Assembly: GCF_000092245.1 (NCBI RefSeq) | Contig: NC_014166.1 | Coordinates: 1,736,001 to 1,800,000 of the forward strand | From: Arcobacter nitrofigilis DSM 7299 | GTDB taxonomy: Bacteria > Campylobacterota > Campylobacteria > Campylobacterales > Arcobacteraceae | Direction: 5' to 3' | DNA: 64,000 bases | In this document: in pieces, positions 45,188 to 54,533 of the stretch | How the letters are laid out: the number at the start of each line of letters is the position of its first letter | Numbering within the stretch: position 1 is the first letter of the stretch | Program-made: the position numbers and the translations under genes | The notes under the pieces: generated by a model | What the model saw: only the letters and a program-made list of their open reading frames with translations | Told to the model about the DNA's origin: nothing | Database searches by the model: none

Positions 45188-46630
45188 TTAATTTGTCTCT
45201 TCGTCCTCTTCTCTTTGACCTTTTTTACGAGTTAAAATATGAATAGGTGTCCCTTCAAAATTTAATTGTTCTCTTAAGATATTTATTAAATATCTTTTAT
45301 ATGAGAAATGCAGTAAATTTGGTTTATTCATAATAAGTGCAATTCTTGGAGGTTTAGTCTCAAATTGTGTTGTATAATATATTCTTAAATATGCACCATT
45401 TGGACTTGGAAGAGCATGTCTGATTAGTGCATGTTCTATGATTCTATTTAATTCAGAGGTAGAAACTCTTTGACTATAATTTTCATAAATTTCAATTAAC
45501 TTATCTTTTAGTTTATCAATACTTCTACCTGTTTTTGCAGATACTGCAATTATTGGAGCATAATATAAAAATTTAAATTTGCTTCTAATAGTTTCTTGTA
45601 TTTTTTGGAATGTATCCATATTCTCATCCCATTTATTTAAAACAATTATTGTTCCTAATCCATACTCATCAACTAAACCAGCAATCTTTTCATCTAAATC
45701 AACTAATTCAGAAGAAGCATCTAAAACAACTAAAGCTAAATTTGCTTTTTCAAGCATCTCTTTAGTTCTCATTAAAGCAAATTTTTCAATTCCTTCAATA
45801 CTTCCTCTTCTTCTCAAACCTGCTGTATCAACAAAAGTAATATTTTTATCTTTATATTCAAATGACTCATCAACGGGGTCAATTGTAGTTCCCGCTATTG
45901 GAGAAACTACTGAACGCTCTTGTCCGATCAAAGCATTTAAAATAGATGATTTACCAACATTAACTCTACCAATAATAGCTACTTTAATATTATTATCATC
46001 TACTTCTTCTTCAACTATTTCATCTTCCAAAGGATATTCTCCTTCAGCATATTCAGAATCATCATCACCTAATATTTCTCTATTTATAATAACTTCACTC
46101 TCTGGTAATTCAGGTAATACATTATAAATCCAGTCAAATAAATCTTTTGTACCTCTATTGTGAGAAACAGATATTCCAAAAAGATTTTCATCTTTAATAC
46201 CAAATTCAAAGAACTCCCAAAGTCTCTCTTTTTCTTTATCATTATCAATTTTATTTACAACTAAAGCTAATTTTTTTCCTAAGGCTTGAAGCTCATAAAA
46301 TAATTCTTTATCTTTATCATCTGGAAGCTTTTTACCATCAACCATAAAAAGTATTATATCAGCCTCTTTTGCAGTCTCTACAGCTTTTCTTTTTACTGTT
46401 GAAAAGATTGCATCATTTGTTTCATCAATACCACCTGTATCTAACATCAATGCTTTTTTATCAAATATCTCTACTTCATGTTTTCTAACATCTCTTGTTG
46501 TTCCTGCTTGATCTGATACTATGGCTATTCTTTGTTTTGCTATTCTATTAAATAGTGAACTTTTACCAACATTTGGTTGTCCCACTAGTGCTATTTTCTT
46601 CAATTCATCTTTACTATTAATTACTTGCAT
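45188..46630 (-). CDS. der: Der (EngA), ribosome-assembly GTPase
   Basis: The 480-aa protein has two GTPase domains in tandem: GQPNVGKSSLFNR (about residue 17) with NKID, and GRVNVGKSSILNAL (about 220) with NKWD. An acidic linker separates them, and a C-terminal KH-like domain (about 390-470) closes the protein. Der is needed for 50S subunit maturation. A short basic tail ending in TRKKGQREEDEETN is typical. The ATG has an AGGAA site. Confidence 0.97.
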   Translation of the reverse strand: MQVINSKDELKKIALVGQPNVGKSSLFNRIAKQRIAIVSDQAGTTRDVRKHEVEIFDKKALMLDTGGIDETNDAIFSTVKRKAVETAKEADIILFMVDGKKLPDDKDKELFYELQALGKKLALVVNKIDNDKEKERLWEFFEFGIKDENLFGISVSHNRGTKDLFDWIYNVLPELPESEVIINREILGDDDSEYAEGEYPLEDEIVEEEVDDNNIKVAIIGRVNVGKSSILNALIGQERSVVSPIAGTTIDPVDESFEYKDKNITFVDTAGLRRRGSIEGIEKFALMRTKEMLEKANLALVVLDASSELVDLDEKIAGLVDEYGLGTIIVLNKWDENMDTFQKIQETIRSKFKFLYYAPIIAVSAKTGRSIDKLKDKLIEIYENYSQRVSTSELNRIIEHALIRHALPSPNGAYLRIYYTTQFETKPPRIALIMNKPNLLHFSYKRYLINILREQLNFEGTPIHILTRKKGQREEDEETN

Positions 46631-46664
46631 CTATTTCCTAATTTTTTCAATTTCGTATTATAAC

Positions 46665-46704
46665 AAAAAAAAGGGCGTTAGCCTCAAGACTAACACCCTT
46701 TTTT
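46665..46704 (-). terminator. Rho-independent terminator of hpf
   Basis: On the minus strand the stem GGGTGTTAG/CTAACGCCC (46690-46698 with 46673-46681, one G-U pair) has an 8-base loop and is followed by a run of T. It starts 19 bases after the hpf stop. The same DNA read on the plus strand has a C-A mismatch, so the minus direction is preferred. Confidence 0.85.
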
Positions 46705-46722
46705 AATAATTCGTTAAAAATT

Positions 46723-47265
46723 TTAGTATAAACCAAATTTTCCTTCATCACTTGTTTTATATAATACTCTCATATTATCATCTTTGTCATAGAAAACTTT
46801 AAATGCAGAACCAGAAGATTTTAAATCATTTAATGCTTCTTCAATATCAATTGGTTTATATGAAGTTAATCTAACTGGAACTATTTCAGCTTCAAGTCTA
46901 TCTAATTCATTTGCAATTGCATCTTCAATTTCTGTAGAAACAACTTCAGAAAGTTTAGTAGCTTTGTGAGTACTTACTTTATCATGATGTCTTCTTAGTA
47001 CTTTTGAAACTCTATCAACTGCAATATCAACCGCAGAATATAAGTCTTTATCTTTTTGTTTTACAACAATTGTATCTAAATGTGCTACATTAATTGTAAA
47101 TTCGAAAACGAATACAGGTTTACTATTTCTCTCTTCTTTATCAATAATAGAATTAACTGAAATAATGTCTAAGTTATACTTTTTTAAAATATCTACTGAA
47201 CTATTTACATAGTCTTTTATCGCATCTGTTAATTCTATGTGTCTTCCTACAATACTTGTATTCAT
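46723..47265 (-). CDS. hpf: Long-form ribosome hibernation promoting factor
   Basis: I place the start at the ATG at 47265, which has an AAGGAG site and gives MNTSIVGRHIELTDAIKDYV, the usual HPF beginning. The frame continues upstream to 47307 without family similarity. The 180-aa product has the S30AE/YfiA domain (about residues 1-100) and a C-terminal dimerisation domain (about 120-180) with VPVRLTSYKPIDIEEAL. Long HPF pairs 70S ribosomes into inactive 100S dimers in starved cells. It stands alone between ftsK and der with its own terminator. Confidence 0.94.
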   Translation of the reverse strand: MNTSIVGRHIELTDAIKDYVNSSVDILKKYNLDIISVNSIIDKEERNSKPVFVFEFTINVAHLDTIVVKQKDKDLYSAVDIAVDRVSKVLRRHHDKVSTHKATKLSEVVSTEIEDAIANELDRLEAEIVPVRLTSYKPIDIEEALNDLKSSGSAFKVFYDKDDNMRVLYKTSDEGKFGLY

Positions 47266-47349
47266 AACATACTCCTTAGTCTTAATATAATTAATATAAT
47301 AACACAATGATTATTAAAATAATAATAAATTTCAATTATTATTTAATAA

Positions 47350-49491
47350 TTAAAGTAATATCTCACGATTACCTTTTGCATTAACTTCTGATAAAACACC
47401 TGTCATTTCAAGTTGTTCTACAATTGTAGCTGCTCTATTGTAACCGATTCTTAGTTTTCGTTGAATATATGAAATTGAAGTTTTTTTATCCGTTAATACA
47501 ACTTGTTTTGCATCTTCATAAAGTTCATCTAAAGATGACATATCACCACTTGAAATTGCAGTTCCATTTCCATCTTTATCTTTGACAAAATTCATATCAT
47601 ATTCAACTTCTCTTTGTGATTTTAAGAAATCAACAACTTTTTCAATTTCATCTTCTTTTGACCAAGGAGCATGAAGTCTTACAAGTCCTGAACTTCCAGG
47701 AGGAGTAAATAACATATCCCCTCGTCCTAGTAAAGACTCTGCACCCATTGCATCAAGTATAATTTTAGAATCTACTTTTTGCCCTACTTTGTATGAAATT
47801 CTACTTGGTAAGTTTGCTTTAATCAATCCTGTAACAACATCAACAGAAGGTCTTTGAGTAGCAACAATCAAGTGAATACCACTAGCTCTTGCCATTTGTG
47901 CAAGCCTTGCAATAGAAAGTTCCACATCTTTTCCACTTGTCATCATAAGATCAGCTAGCTCATCAATAATAACTACAATATATGGTAAAGGGTCAAATGT
48001 TTCTTTTTTTGATTTTTCATTATAATTTTCGATATTTTTTGTTTTTGTTTGAGACATTAATGTATATCGTCTTTCCATCTCTAAAACCATATTAGATAAA
48101 GCTGTAATAGCCTCTTTAGGTTTTGTTATAACAGGAGTTAATAAATGTGGAATATCATTATAAATAGAAAACTCTAACATCTTTGGATCAATCATAATAA
48201 GCTTTAAATTATCAGGTGAATTCTTATATAAAAGTGAAAGAATCATTGCATTTAATCCAACTGATTTTCCTGAACCTGTAGTTCCTGCAATAAGCAAGTG
48301 TGGAAGTTTTTTTAAATCAGTAATAAATGGTTTACCAACTATATCTTTTCCTAAAATCATAGTTAAAGGAGAAGTTGCTTTATTAAATATTTCGCTGTCA
48401 AGTAACTCTTTTAAATAAATTACATGCATATTCTCATTTGGAACTTCAATTCCTATTACATCTTTACCTGGAATTGGGGCTTGGATTCTTATTGTTTCCG
48501 CTTTAAGTGCCATTGCTAAATCATCTTGAAGATTTAATACTTTTGATACTTTTACATGAGGAGCTGGTTTAAATTCAAAAGTTGTAACAACTGGACCTGT
48601 ATAAGTTCTAACAACATCACCCTCAATTTTAAACATTAAAAGTTTTTCTAATAAATCAGCAATTTTTCTATCAATTATCTCTTCATTAATCTTTGAAGTT
48701 GAAATTTTGGGAGGAGTTTGGAAAAAGTTGCTACTTGGAAGTCTGAAATCTTTTGGTTTCTCTGATTCTCCAACTTCTATTTCATCTTGTAACTTTTTAT
48801 TCTCTTCCAATTCATCAACCATAATAGAATGTTTTTCTTCAACATTATCACTAACTTTTGTTTCTACTATATTTTCACTATTACCATTTTTAGATTTTTT
48901 ATCTTCTTTATTATCTTCTTCGATAATTAAAATTTCAGCTGTATCACCTACTTCTTTAACTGTTACTTTTTCTCTTCTTTTTTCTCTTCTTGAGTCATTA
49001 TTTTTTGGTTGAAATAAAACTACATCTTTTTTTATATTTGAAGCTATTTTTTGTACATTTACTGTTTTAATCTCTTTTCCATCAACAAATATTAAAAATG
49101 TAATCAAAAAGCCAATTAAGACTAATAACCATAGCCCTGCAAAACCAATAAAAGGGAAAAATGAACTAATAATTCCATCTCCAATTAAACCTGAAAGCTT
49201 ATCTGCTTTTGTAAAAACTAAAGATTGAAAAATAAGTGCTGATAAAAGAAAAATAAATATTCCAAAGTACTTTAAATACTCTTTTTTCTCTTCATGTTTA
49301 AAATTAATTTTATAAATAGGATATAAAATCAAAAATAGATAAACATAAGATAAGTAACCAAAATATAAATGTGAATATGAAGCAAAAATAGAGCCTACTT
49401 TTCCAACAGTAACCTTATCAGATACAATTGTTGCATACTCAAAATATACTATTAAAAATAGTGATATTAAAGATAATATTTTTTTAACTAT
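47350..49491 (-). CDS. ftsK: FtsK, DNA translocase of cell division (apparent ATA start)
   Basis: The motor domain has Walker A IAGTTGSGKSVGLNAM, and the C-terminal gamma winged helix (about the last 65 residues) has SISYIQRKLRIGYNRAATIVEQ. FtsK segregates chromosome termini at the septum. The first ATG/GTG/TTG in frame is at 49332 and would remove the first two of four membrane helices. The frame is open upstream and encodes them (VKKILSLISLFLIVYFEYA, then HLYFGYLSYVYLFLILYPIYK). The best start there is ATA at 49491, six bases after AAAGGG. The length would be 713 aa. The linker (about residues 150-270) is acidic and variable. Confidence 0.85.
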   Translation of the reverse strand: MVKKILSLISLFLIVYFEYATIVSDKVTVGKVGSIFASYSHLYFGYLSYVYLFLILYPIYKINFKHEEKKEYLKYFGIFIFLLSALIFQSLVFTKADKLSGLIGDGIISSFFPFIGFAGLWLLVLIGFLITFLIFVDGKEIKTVNVQKIASNIKKDVVLFQPKNNDSRREKRREKVTVKEVGDTAEILIIEEDNKEDKKSKNGNSENIVETKVSDNVEEKHSIMVDELEENKKLQDEIEVGESEKPKDFRLPSSNFFQTPPKISTSKINEEIIDRKIADLLEKLLMFKIEGDVVRTYTGPVVTTFEFKPAPHVKVSKVLNLQDDLAMALKAETIRIQAPIPGKDVIGIEVPNENMHVIYLKELLDSEIFNKATSPLTMILGKDIVGKPFITDLKKLPHLLIAGTTGSGKSVGLNAMILSLLYKNSPDNLKLIMIDPKMLEFSIYNDIPHLLTPVITKPKEAITALSNMVLEMERRYTLMSQTKTKNIENYNEKSKKETFDPLPYIVVIIDELADLMMTSGKDVELSIARLAQMARASGIHLIVATQRPSVDVVTGLIKANLPSRISYKVGQKVDSKIILDAMGAESLLGRGDMLFTPPGSSGLVRLHAPWSKEDEIEKVVDFLKSQREVEYDMNFVKDKDGNGTAISSGDMSSLDELYEDAKQVVLTDKKTSISYIQRKLRIGYNRAATIVEQLEMTGVLSEVNAKGNREILL

Positions 49492-49504
49492 TTGAGACCC
49501 TTTA

Positions 49505-50446
49505 TTATAATAATTTAGAAATTTTAGCTTGTAATTTTAGCCAAGTTTTATGTTCAAACAAAGGGAATCCTGCCCATTGTTTTTTTGGTTCTTTTATACT
49601 TTTTGTAACTCCACCACGAGCAGCAATTGTAGTAAATGGTGCAATTTCAAGATGTCCTGATGTTGCACTTTGTCCACCCATAATAACATATTCATGCAGT
49701 ATTGAAGAACCAGAAAGTCCAACTTGTCCAGTTAAAATACATCCCACTCCAAGTTTACAATTATGACCAATATGAACTAAATTATCTAATCTAACCCCAT
49801 CACTTATAATTGTAGACTTAAAAGCAGCTCTGTCAATAGAAGTATTAGAACCAATTTCAACATCGTTTCCAATTTCTACATTTCCATTTTGATAGATTTT
49901 TATATATTTACCTTTACTTTGAGCAAAACCAAAACCATCACTTCCAATTACAGTACCTGCATGTATTATACAATCATTTCCTATATTGCAATCCCTATAA
50001 ACAGTAACATTTGGATAAATAATTGTATTGTTTCCAATATTTACATTATCTGCAATATATGCACCACTCATAATAGTACAATTATTACCAATAATAGAGT
50101 TTTTACCTAAATAGACATTTGGCATAATTGTTGAATTATCTCCAACAACACAATCAATGCCATCACTTTCTACAAGTTTTGGTGCAAATAGTTTTGAAGC
50201 AAGAGCTAATTTAACATAAGGTTCATCACATACAAGGGCAATAGTATTTTTTGGAACTTTTGTGACAAAATCTTTTTTTACTAAAACAGCAGCAGCTGTA
50301 GTTTTTTCTAAATCGTTAGTATATTTACTATTTTCTAAAAATGTTAATTCATTAGCAGTTGAATCAACTAATGTATTTAATCCACTTATTTCTATTTCAC
50401 TGTCGCATTTTATATCTAATGCGATTGCTATATCTTTTAATTTCAA
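49505..50446 (-). CDS. lpxD: UDP-3-O-acylglucosamine N-acyltransferase
   Basis: The 313-aa enzyme has the LpxD N-terminal domain (about residues 1-95) and a left-handed beta-helix of hexapeptide repeats (about 100-270) such as GKNSIIGNNCTIMSGAYI. It includes a catalytic histidine in HIGHNCKLG and the TAIAARGGVTKSI-type block near residue 283. LpxD adds the second acyl chain in lipid A synthesis. It lies between ilvH and ftsK; ftsK begins just 13 bases after its stop. Confidence 0.95.
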   Translation of the reverse strand: MKLKDIAIALDIKCDSEIEISGLNTLVDSTANELTFLENSKYTNDLEKTTAAAVLVKKDFVTKVPKNTIALVCDEPYVKLALASKLFAPKLVESDGIDCVVGDNSTIMPNVYLGKNSIIGNNCTIMSGAYIADNVNIGNNTIIYPNVTVYRDCNIGNDCIIHAGTVIGSDGFGFAQSKGKYIKIYQNGNVEIGNDVEIGSNTSIDRAAFKSTIISDGVRLDNLVHIGHNCKLGVGCILTGQVGLSGSSILHEYVIMGGQSATSGHLEIAPFTTIAARGGVTKSIKEPKKQWAGFPLFEHKTWLKLQAKISKLL

Positions 50447-50485
50447 ATCATTATCCTTTATTCAAAAAACGATAAGAGAAAACTC

Positions 50486-50983
50486 TTATCGTTCCATTGC
50501 AACTACACCACTTTTAACTATTTCGATTGGGTTATAGTTTTTGATAACTTTTACAAAATTTGCAATCCTGCTTGGTTCATCTGTTGCAGATATGATAATA
50601 CAATCTTGAGTAACATTTTGAATTGAACCATTATAAGCACGAGCAAGTACATCTACATCACTTAAATTTTGATCAACTGGTATTTTTACAAGAACTGTCT
50701 CTTTTTCTACAACATCAAAATGCTCATTTACTCTTAAAACAGGAATTAATTTATTTAATTGCTTAACAATTTGATCTATCACCCTTCTATCACCTGTTGT
50801 TACAATTGTCATTCTTGAGTATTCTGAATCACTAATTGGGGCAACAGTTAAAGAGTCAATATTATATCCACGTGCAGAAAAAAGACCTGCAATTCTTGAT
50901 AAAACATTGTTTTCATTTAAAACAATAACAGAGATAACTTTTCTAGCATTTTCTGAATCATAGTAGTGATTAAAATTATTCAT
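50486..50983 (-). CDS. ilvH: Acetolactate synthase small (regulatory) subunit
   Basis: This 165-aa protein has an N-terminal ACT domain with VISVIVLNENNVLSRIAGLFSARGYNI and a second, C-terminal half with VDVLARAYNGSIQNVTQDC, as in IlvH/IlvN. It binds valine and controls the large subunit. Its start overlaps the ilvB stop by 8 bases, so the subunits are coupled. lpxD follows 39 bases later. Confidence 0.96.
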   Translation of the reverse strand: MNNFNHYYDSENARKVISVIVLNENNVLSRIAGLFSARGYNIDSLTVAPISDSEYSRMTIVTTGDRRVIDQIVKQLNKLIPVLRVNEHFDVVEKETVLVKIPVDQNLSDVDVLARAYNGSIQNVTQDCIIISATDEPSRIANFVKVIKNYNPIEIVKSGVVAMER

Positions 50984-52670
50984 CGTTATCTCCTAAAAGC
51001 ATCATTTCATTTAAGGCATGTCCATTTGGAACCATTGGTAAAACCTCTTCATTTCTATCAACTATAACTTCTATCATTGCAACTACTTTTTTCTCCATTG
51101 CATCTTTTAGTGCTTCATCAAACTCTTTTTTAGTAGTAACTCTATACCCTATTCCACCAAAAGCTTCAACTAGCTTTACAAAATCAGGTTGTGCACTCAA
51201 ATCAGTTTCAGATAACCTATTTTCATAAAACATTGTTTGCCATTGCCTTACCATTCCAAGATAGTTATTATTTAAAATAATATTAATAACTGGAAGCTTT
51301 TGCTCCACACAAGTCATAAGCTCTTGTATATTCATTAAAATAGAACCATCACCTGTAAAATTTATAGAAACTTTATCAGGTCTTGCTTTTGCAACACCCA
51401 TTGCACCTGGTAATCCAAATCCCATAGTTCCTAGTCCACCTGAAGTATTCCATTGTCTAGGATAAGAAAATGGATAAAACTGTGCTGACCACATTTGATG
51501 TTGTCCTACATCAGTTGAGATAATTGCATTATCTCCAACTAGTTCACCAACTCTAACTATTGGCCATTGTGGTTTAATTTTAACATCAGAGTCTTTAAAT
51601 GCTAATGGATGTTGAACTCTATAATCTTGTAATAGGGCTACCCAATTAGTATAATCATTAAATTCAAACTCACCTATTGAATCAATCATTCCTTGAACAG
51701 TAACTTTTAAATCTCCAACTATTGGAAAGTTTGTATGTACAAGTTTAGCAATAGAAGCTGGATCAATATCCACATGAATAACTTTTGCTTTTTTAGCAAA
51801 TTCATCAAGTCTTCCAGTAACCCTATCATCAAATCTAGCACCTAAAGAAATCAATAAGTCTGTTTCATGAGCTGCCATATTAGCTGCATATTCACCATGC
51901 ATTCCTAACATTCCAAGCAATAATGGATTTGTATGTCCCATAACTCCTCTTGCCATAAGTGTTTCAACAGCAGGAATATTTAGTTTTTCTGCCAATTCTC
52001 TTATTTCATATGCACAATTTGATAAAATCGCTCCACCACCAATATAAAGCAATGGCTTTTTAGCTTTTGAAATAGCTTGCATTGCTCTTTTTAATTGCTT
52101 TTTATTATAATTAACTGTTGGCTTATAAGTTGGTAAATTAACCTCTTTTGGATAGATATAATCTCCAACTTCTGCTGTAATATCTTTTGGAATATCAACA
52201 TGAACTGGTCCTGGCCTTCCAGTACTAGCTATATGAAATGCTTCTTTAATAATTCTTGGTAAATCTTCAAGTTTATTAACTAAATAGTTATGTTTAGTAC
52301 AAGGTCTAGAAATTCCAACTGCATCAATTTCTTGAAAACCATCAGTACCGATAATTGTAGTTGGTACTTGCCCTGTAATTACAACCAAAGGAATAGAATC
52401 CATATAAGCATCAGCTAATCCAGTAACTGCATTTGTAAATCCAGGTCCAGATGTAACTATAGATACACCTACTTTTCCTGTTGCTTTTGCATATCCTTCA
52501 GCTGCGTGAATAGCTGCTTGTTCATGTCTAGTCAATATATGTTCAAAATGTGTTTGTTTATAAATTTCATCGTAGACATTCATAATAGCGCCACCAGGGT
52601 AACCGAATACAACTTCTACCCCTTCATTTTTTAATGATTCTGTTACCATTTTTGCGCCTGTCATTTTCAT
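50976..52670 (-). CDS. ilvB: Acetolactate synthase large subunit
   Basis: The 564-aa enzyme has the three TPP-enzyme domains. The N-terminal catalytic glutamate is in TRHEQAAIHAAEGYA, the central domain has LISLGARFDDRVTGRL, and the C-terminal TPP/metal-binding motif is GDGSILMNIQEL near residue 440. It makes acetolactate in branched-chain amino acid synthesis. The ATG has a CGGAGA site. A small hairpin lies just upstream of that site. Confidence 0.97.
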   Translation of the reverse strand: MKMTGAKMVTESLKNEGVEVVFGYPGGAIMNVYDEIYKQTHFEHILTRHEQAAIHAAEGYAKATGKVGVSIVTSGPGFTNAVTGLADAYMDSIPLVVITGQVPTTIIGTDGFQEIDAVGISRPCTKHNYLVNKLEDLPRIIKEAFHIASTGRPGPVHVDIPKDITAEVGDYIYPKEVNLPTYKPTVNYNKKQLKRAMQAISKAKKPLLYIGGGAILSNCAYEIRELAEKLNIPAVETLMARGVMGHTNPLLLGMLGMHGEYAANMAAHETDLLISLGARFDDRVTGRLDEFAKKAKVIHVDIDPASIAKLVHTNFPIVGDLKVTVQGMIDSIGEFEFNDYTNWVALLQDYRVQHPLAFKDSDVKIKPQWPIVRVGELVGDNAIISTDVGQHQMWSAQFYPFSYPRQWNTSGGLGTMGFGLPGAMGVAKARPDKVSINFTGDGSILMNIQELMTCVEQKLPVINIILNNNYLGMVRQWQTMFYENRLSETDLSAQPDFVKLVEAFGGIGYRVTTKKEFDEALKDAMEKKVVAMIEVIVDRNEEVLPMVPNGHALNEMMLLGDNDE

Positions 52671-52686
52671 TATAATATTCTCCGTT

Positions 52687-52708
52687 GTAAAATAGGTATT
52701 TATTTTAC
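52687..52708 (-). promoter_or_regulatory. Short hairpin just upstream of the ilvB ribosome site
   Basis: An 8-base perfect inverted repeat GTAAAATA/TATTTTAC with a 6-base loop lies immediately before the CGGAGA ribosome site of ilvB. It could affect ribosome access or mark an operator. It is short and AT-rich, and I see no leader peptide, so an attenuator is not supported. Confidence 0.3.
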
Positions 52709-52786
52709 AAAAATTTAGTTTAATACATCTTTAAAGCGCACTTCCTAGGACTTTTGTGTTTAATGGCAAATTTATTATTTTTCTAA

Positions 52787-52792
52787 TATAAT
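52787..52792 (+). promoter_or_regulatory. -10 box (TATAAT) for the flagellin-like gene
   Basis: A perfect TATAAT lies 25 bases before the GTG start and 12 bases before the AAGGAG site of the gene at 52818. This suggests a housekeeping sigma-70 promoter rather than a flagellar sigma-28 promoter; no sigma-28 consensus was noticed nearby. Confidence 0.5.
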
Positions 52793-52817
52793 TTACAATA
52801 ATTGAAGGAGTCTTAAA

Positions 52818-53627
52818 GTGGATGTAAATAATCTTGCTAGTGTAAGTAATGTTGCTGTAAATAATGTACCCAAACAATATGTTGATAAAGCACGATTTAA
52901 TGGTTCAGTTAATGCAGTTGATAATGAAGATGCATTAAAAGTATCTATCCATGAAGTTTATAATAAAAAAAGAGATGAATTATCCCATTCACTTAGAAAC
53001 CTAAATGAAGGTATCGCAATTACACAAATTTCTATGAACTCCCTTTCAAAACAACAAGACAACTTAAAAAATATTGGAAATGCCTTAGTAAAATTAGATA
53101 GTAGTGGAGATTACGAAAATAAAAGATTTGAAACAGCAGAAGAGATTTCAAATCAACTAAACAACTATAATCAAGAAGCAGAAAAGGCAAAATTTAATAA
53201 AAAACTGCTTTTAGATGACCAATATGGTGATGAAATAATAAATGTAGTTACTCAAGAAAAAGATTTTAAAATAACTGGTGTAAATACAAAAGAAATATCT
53301 CAGACTTTCGTTAATAGTTTACAATCTAATACTTTGTCTTCAAGTGAAGATGTAAATACTGCCTTGGAAAATTTAGATGAAGCTTTAAAAAAAAGTGAAA
53401 CATTTACAAACAATTTTTCAAAAATGAATAGTGAAATGAAACAAGTTGCCAGAGGAACATTAAATGAACAAATAAATTTACTAAAAGAAAATAGTAAATT
53501 AAAAGATTTAAGTTTTGGCTCTGATTTTAATAACTTTTCAAAAACAAATATAACGAGCCAATTAGGTAATTTAGCGGCATCACAAGCACATATTATTCAA
53601 GAGCAAACTTCAAAATTACTTGGCTAA
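52818..53627 (+). CDS. Flagellin-like protein (possible FlaC-type secreted protein)
   Basis: The gene starts with GTG after AAGGAG. The 269-aa product resembles flagellin at both ends and has no signal peptide. The N-terminal part has LNEGIAITQISMNSLSKQQDN (about residues 63-85) and AEKAKFNKKLLLDD (about 121-136), like the flagellin D1 region. The C-terminus, with QLGNLAASQAHIIQEQTSKL, resembles the flagellin D0 helix. It is too short and divergent to be a main filament protein. Campylobacter FlaC is a comparable secreted flagellin relative. It ends head-on with ppx/gppA, overlapping by 12 bases. Confidence 0.65.
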   Translation: MDVNNLASVSNVAVNNVPKQYVDKARFNGSVNAVDNEDALKVSIHEVYNKKRDELSHSLRNLNEGIAITQISMNSLSKQQDNLKNIGNALVKLDSSGDYENKRFETAEEISNQLNNYNQEAEKAKFNKKLLLDDQYGDEIINVVTQEKDFKITGVNTKEISQTFVNSLQSNTLSSSEDVNTALENLDEALKKSETFTNNFSKMNSEMKQVARGTLNEQINLLKENSKLKDLSFGSDFNNFSKTNITSQLGNLAASQAHIIQEQTSKLLG

Positions 53628-54533
53628 TTTTAAAGCATAATCTATTGCTACACCTTCTCTTAATCCATCATCAAATACTATTGACTTATCTTTGTTTAAT
53701 ATAGTGTAAAACAGTTTAAAAATAAATACTCCAGACTCAATAAAATCAGTTCTTCCACCACCAACTAAATCAAGTATTTCTTCTTTTGATAAGGTTCTAA
53801 ATTTATGTAAAAAGTCTTCAATTTCATTAAGAGTTAATTGGGTTCCATTTATAAGGTTTCTATCATAGTTATTAAAATTCAATCCCAATTTAACTGCAGC
53901 AATAGTTGTAGGTGTTCCAGCTGTGGCCACAAAATTAAACTTATCTAAATCAATATTTAAACTTTTGATAAAAAGAGAAATTTCTTTTTTTCTTCCATCT
54001 AATTCCTTTAATAAACCATTTTGATTATTTTTATATTTTTGAGATAAAGTTACAATTCCAATATCAAAACTTTTTGCAAAATATTCATGCCCATTATTGA
54101 TAATCAATTCTGTAGAACCACCACCAATATCAATTAAAGCAAAATGTTCAGACTCTTTTTTTTCTCTTTTTAAAGCATATTTAACGGCCAAAAGAGTCAA
54201 TCTTGCCTCTTCTTCACCATTTATTATTTTAAAATCAAGACCACATTCATCTTTAAATCTTTTTAATACTTCTTTTGAATTATTTGCCATTCTCATAGCC
54301 GCAGTTGTCACACAAATAGCATCTTTTGGATTAAATTTGAGCTTTTCAATTGATCTTTTAACAGCTTCTATTACCCTATCTTGAGCTTCAATTGAGATTT
54401 GTTTAGTATCAATTAGTCCATCAGCCATGCCTACAACTTCTTGATACTCATCTATTATTTTATGATTTAAACCATCATAAAGTAAGGTTCTAAAAGAATT
54501 AGAACCTAAATCTACGGATATGACATTTCTCAT
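53616..54533 (-). CDS. Ppx/GppA-family phosphatase
   Basis: The 305-aa protein has the sugar-kinase/actin-like fold motifs of the family: VDLGSNSFRTLLYD at the N-terminus, TAAMRMANN near residue 84 and ALIDIGGGSTELI near 138. This short form lacks the C-terminal HD-type domain of full-length exopolyphosphatases, which is common in Campylobacterota. It may hydrolyse polyphosphate or (p)ppGpp. Its start shares one base with the pssA stop. Confidence 0.9.
   Translation of the reverse strand: MRNVISVDLGSNSFRTLLYDGLNHKIIDEYQEVVGMADGLIDTKQISIEAQDRVIEAVKRSIEKLKFNPKDAICVTTAAMRMANNSKEVLKRFKDECGLDFKIINGEEEARLTLLAVKYALKREKKESEHFALIDIGGGSTELIINNGHEYFAKSFDIGIVTLSQKYKNNQNGLLKELDGRKKEISLFIKSLNIDLDKFNFVATAGTPTTIAAVKLGLNFNNYDRNLINGTQLTLNEIEDFLHKFRTLSKEEILDLVGGGRTDFIESGVFIFKLFYTILNKDKSIVFDDGLREGVAIDYALKLAK

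Noticed and set aside
47266-47307. Upstream extension of hpf by 14 codons
   Set aside because: The ATG at 47265 has an AAGGAG site and starts exactly at the conserved HPF N-terminus.
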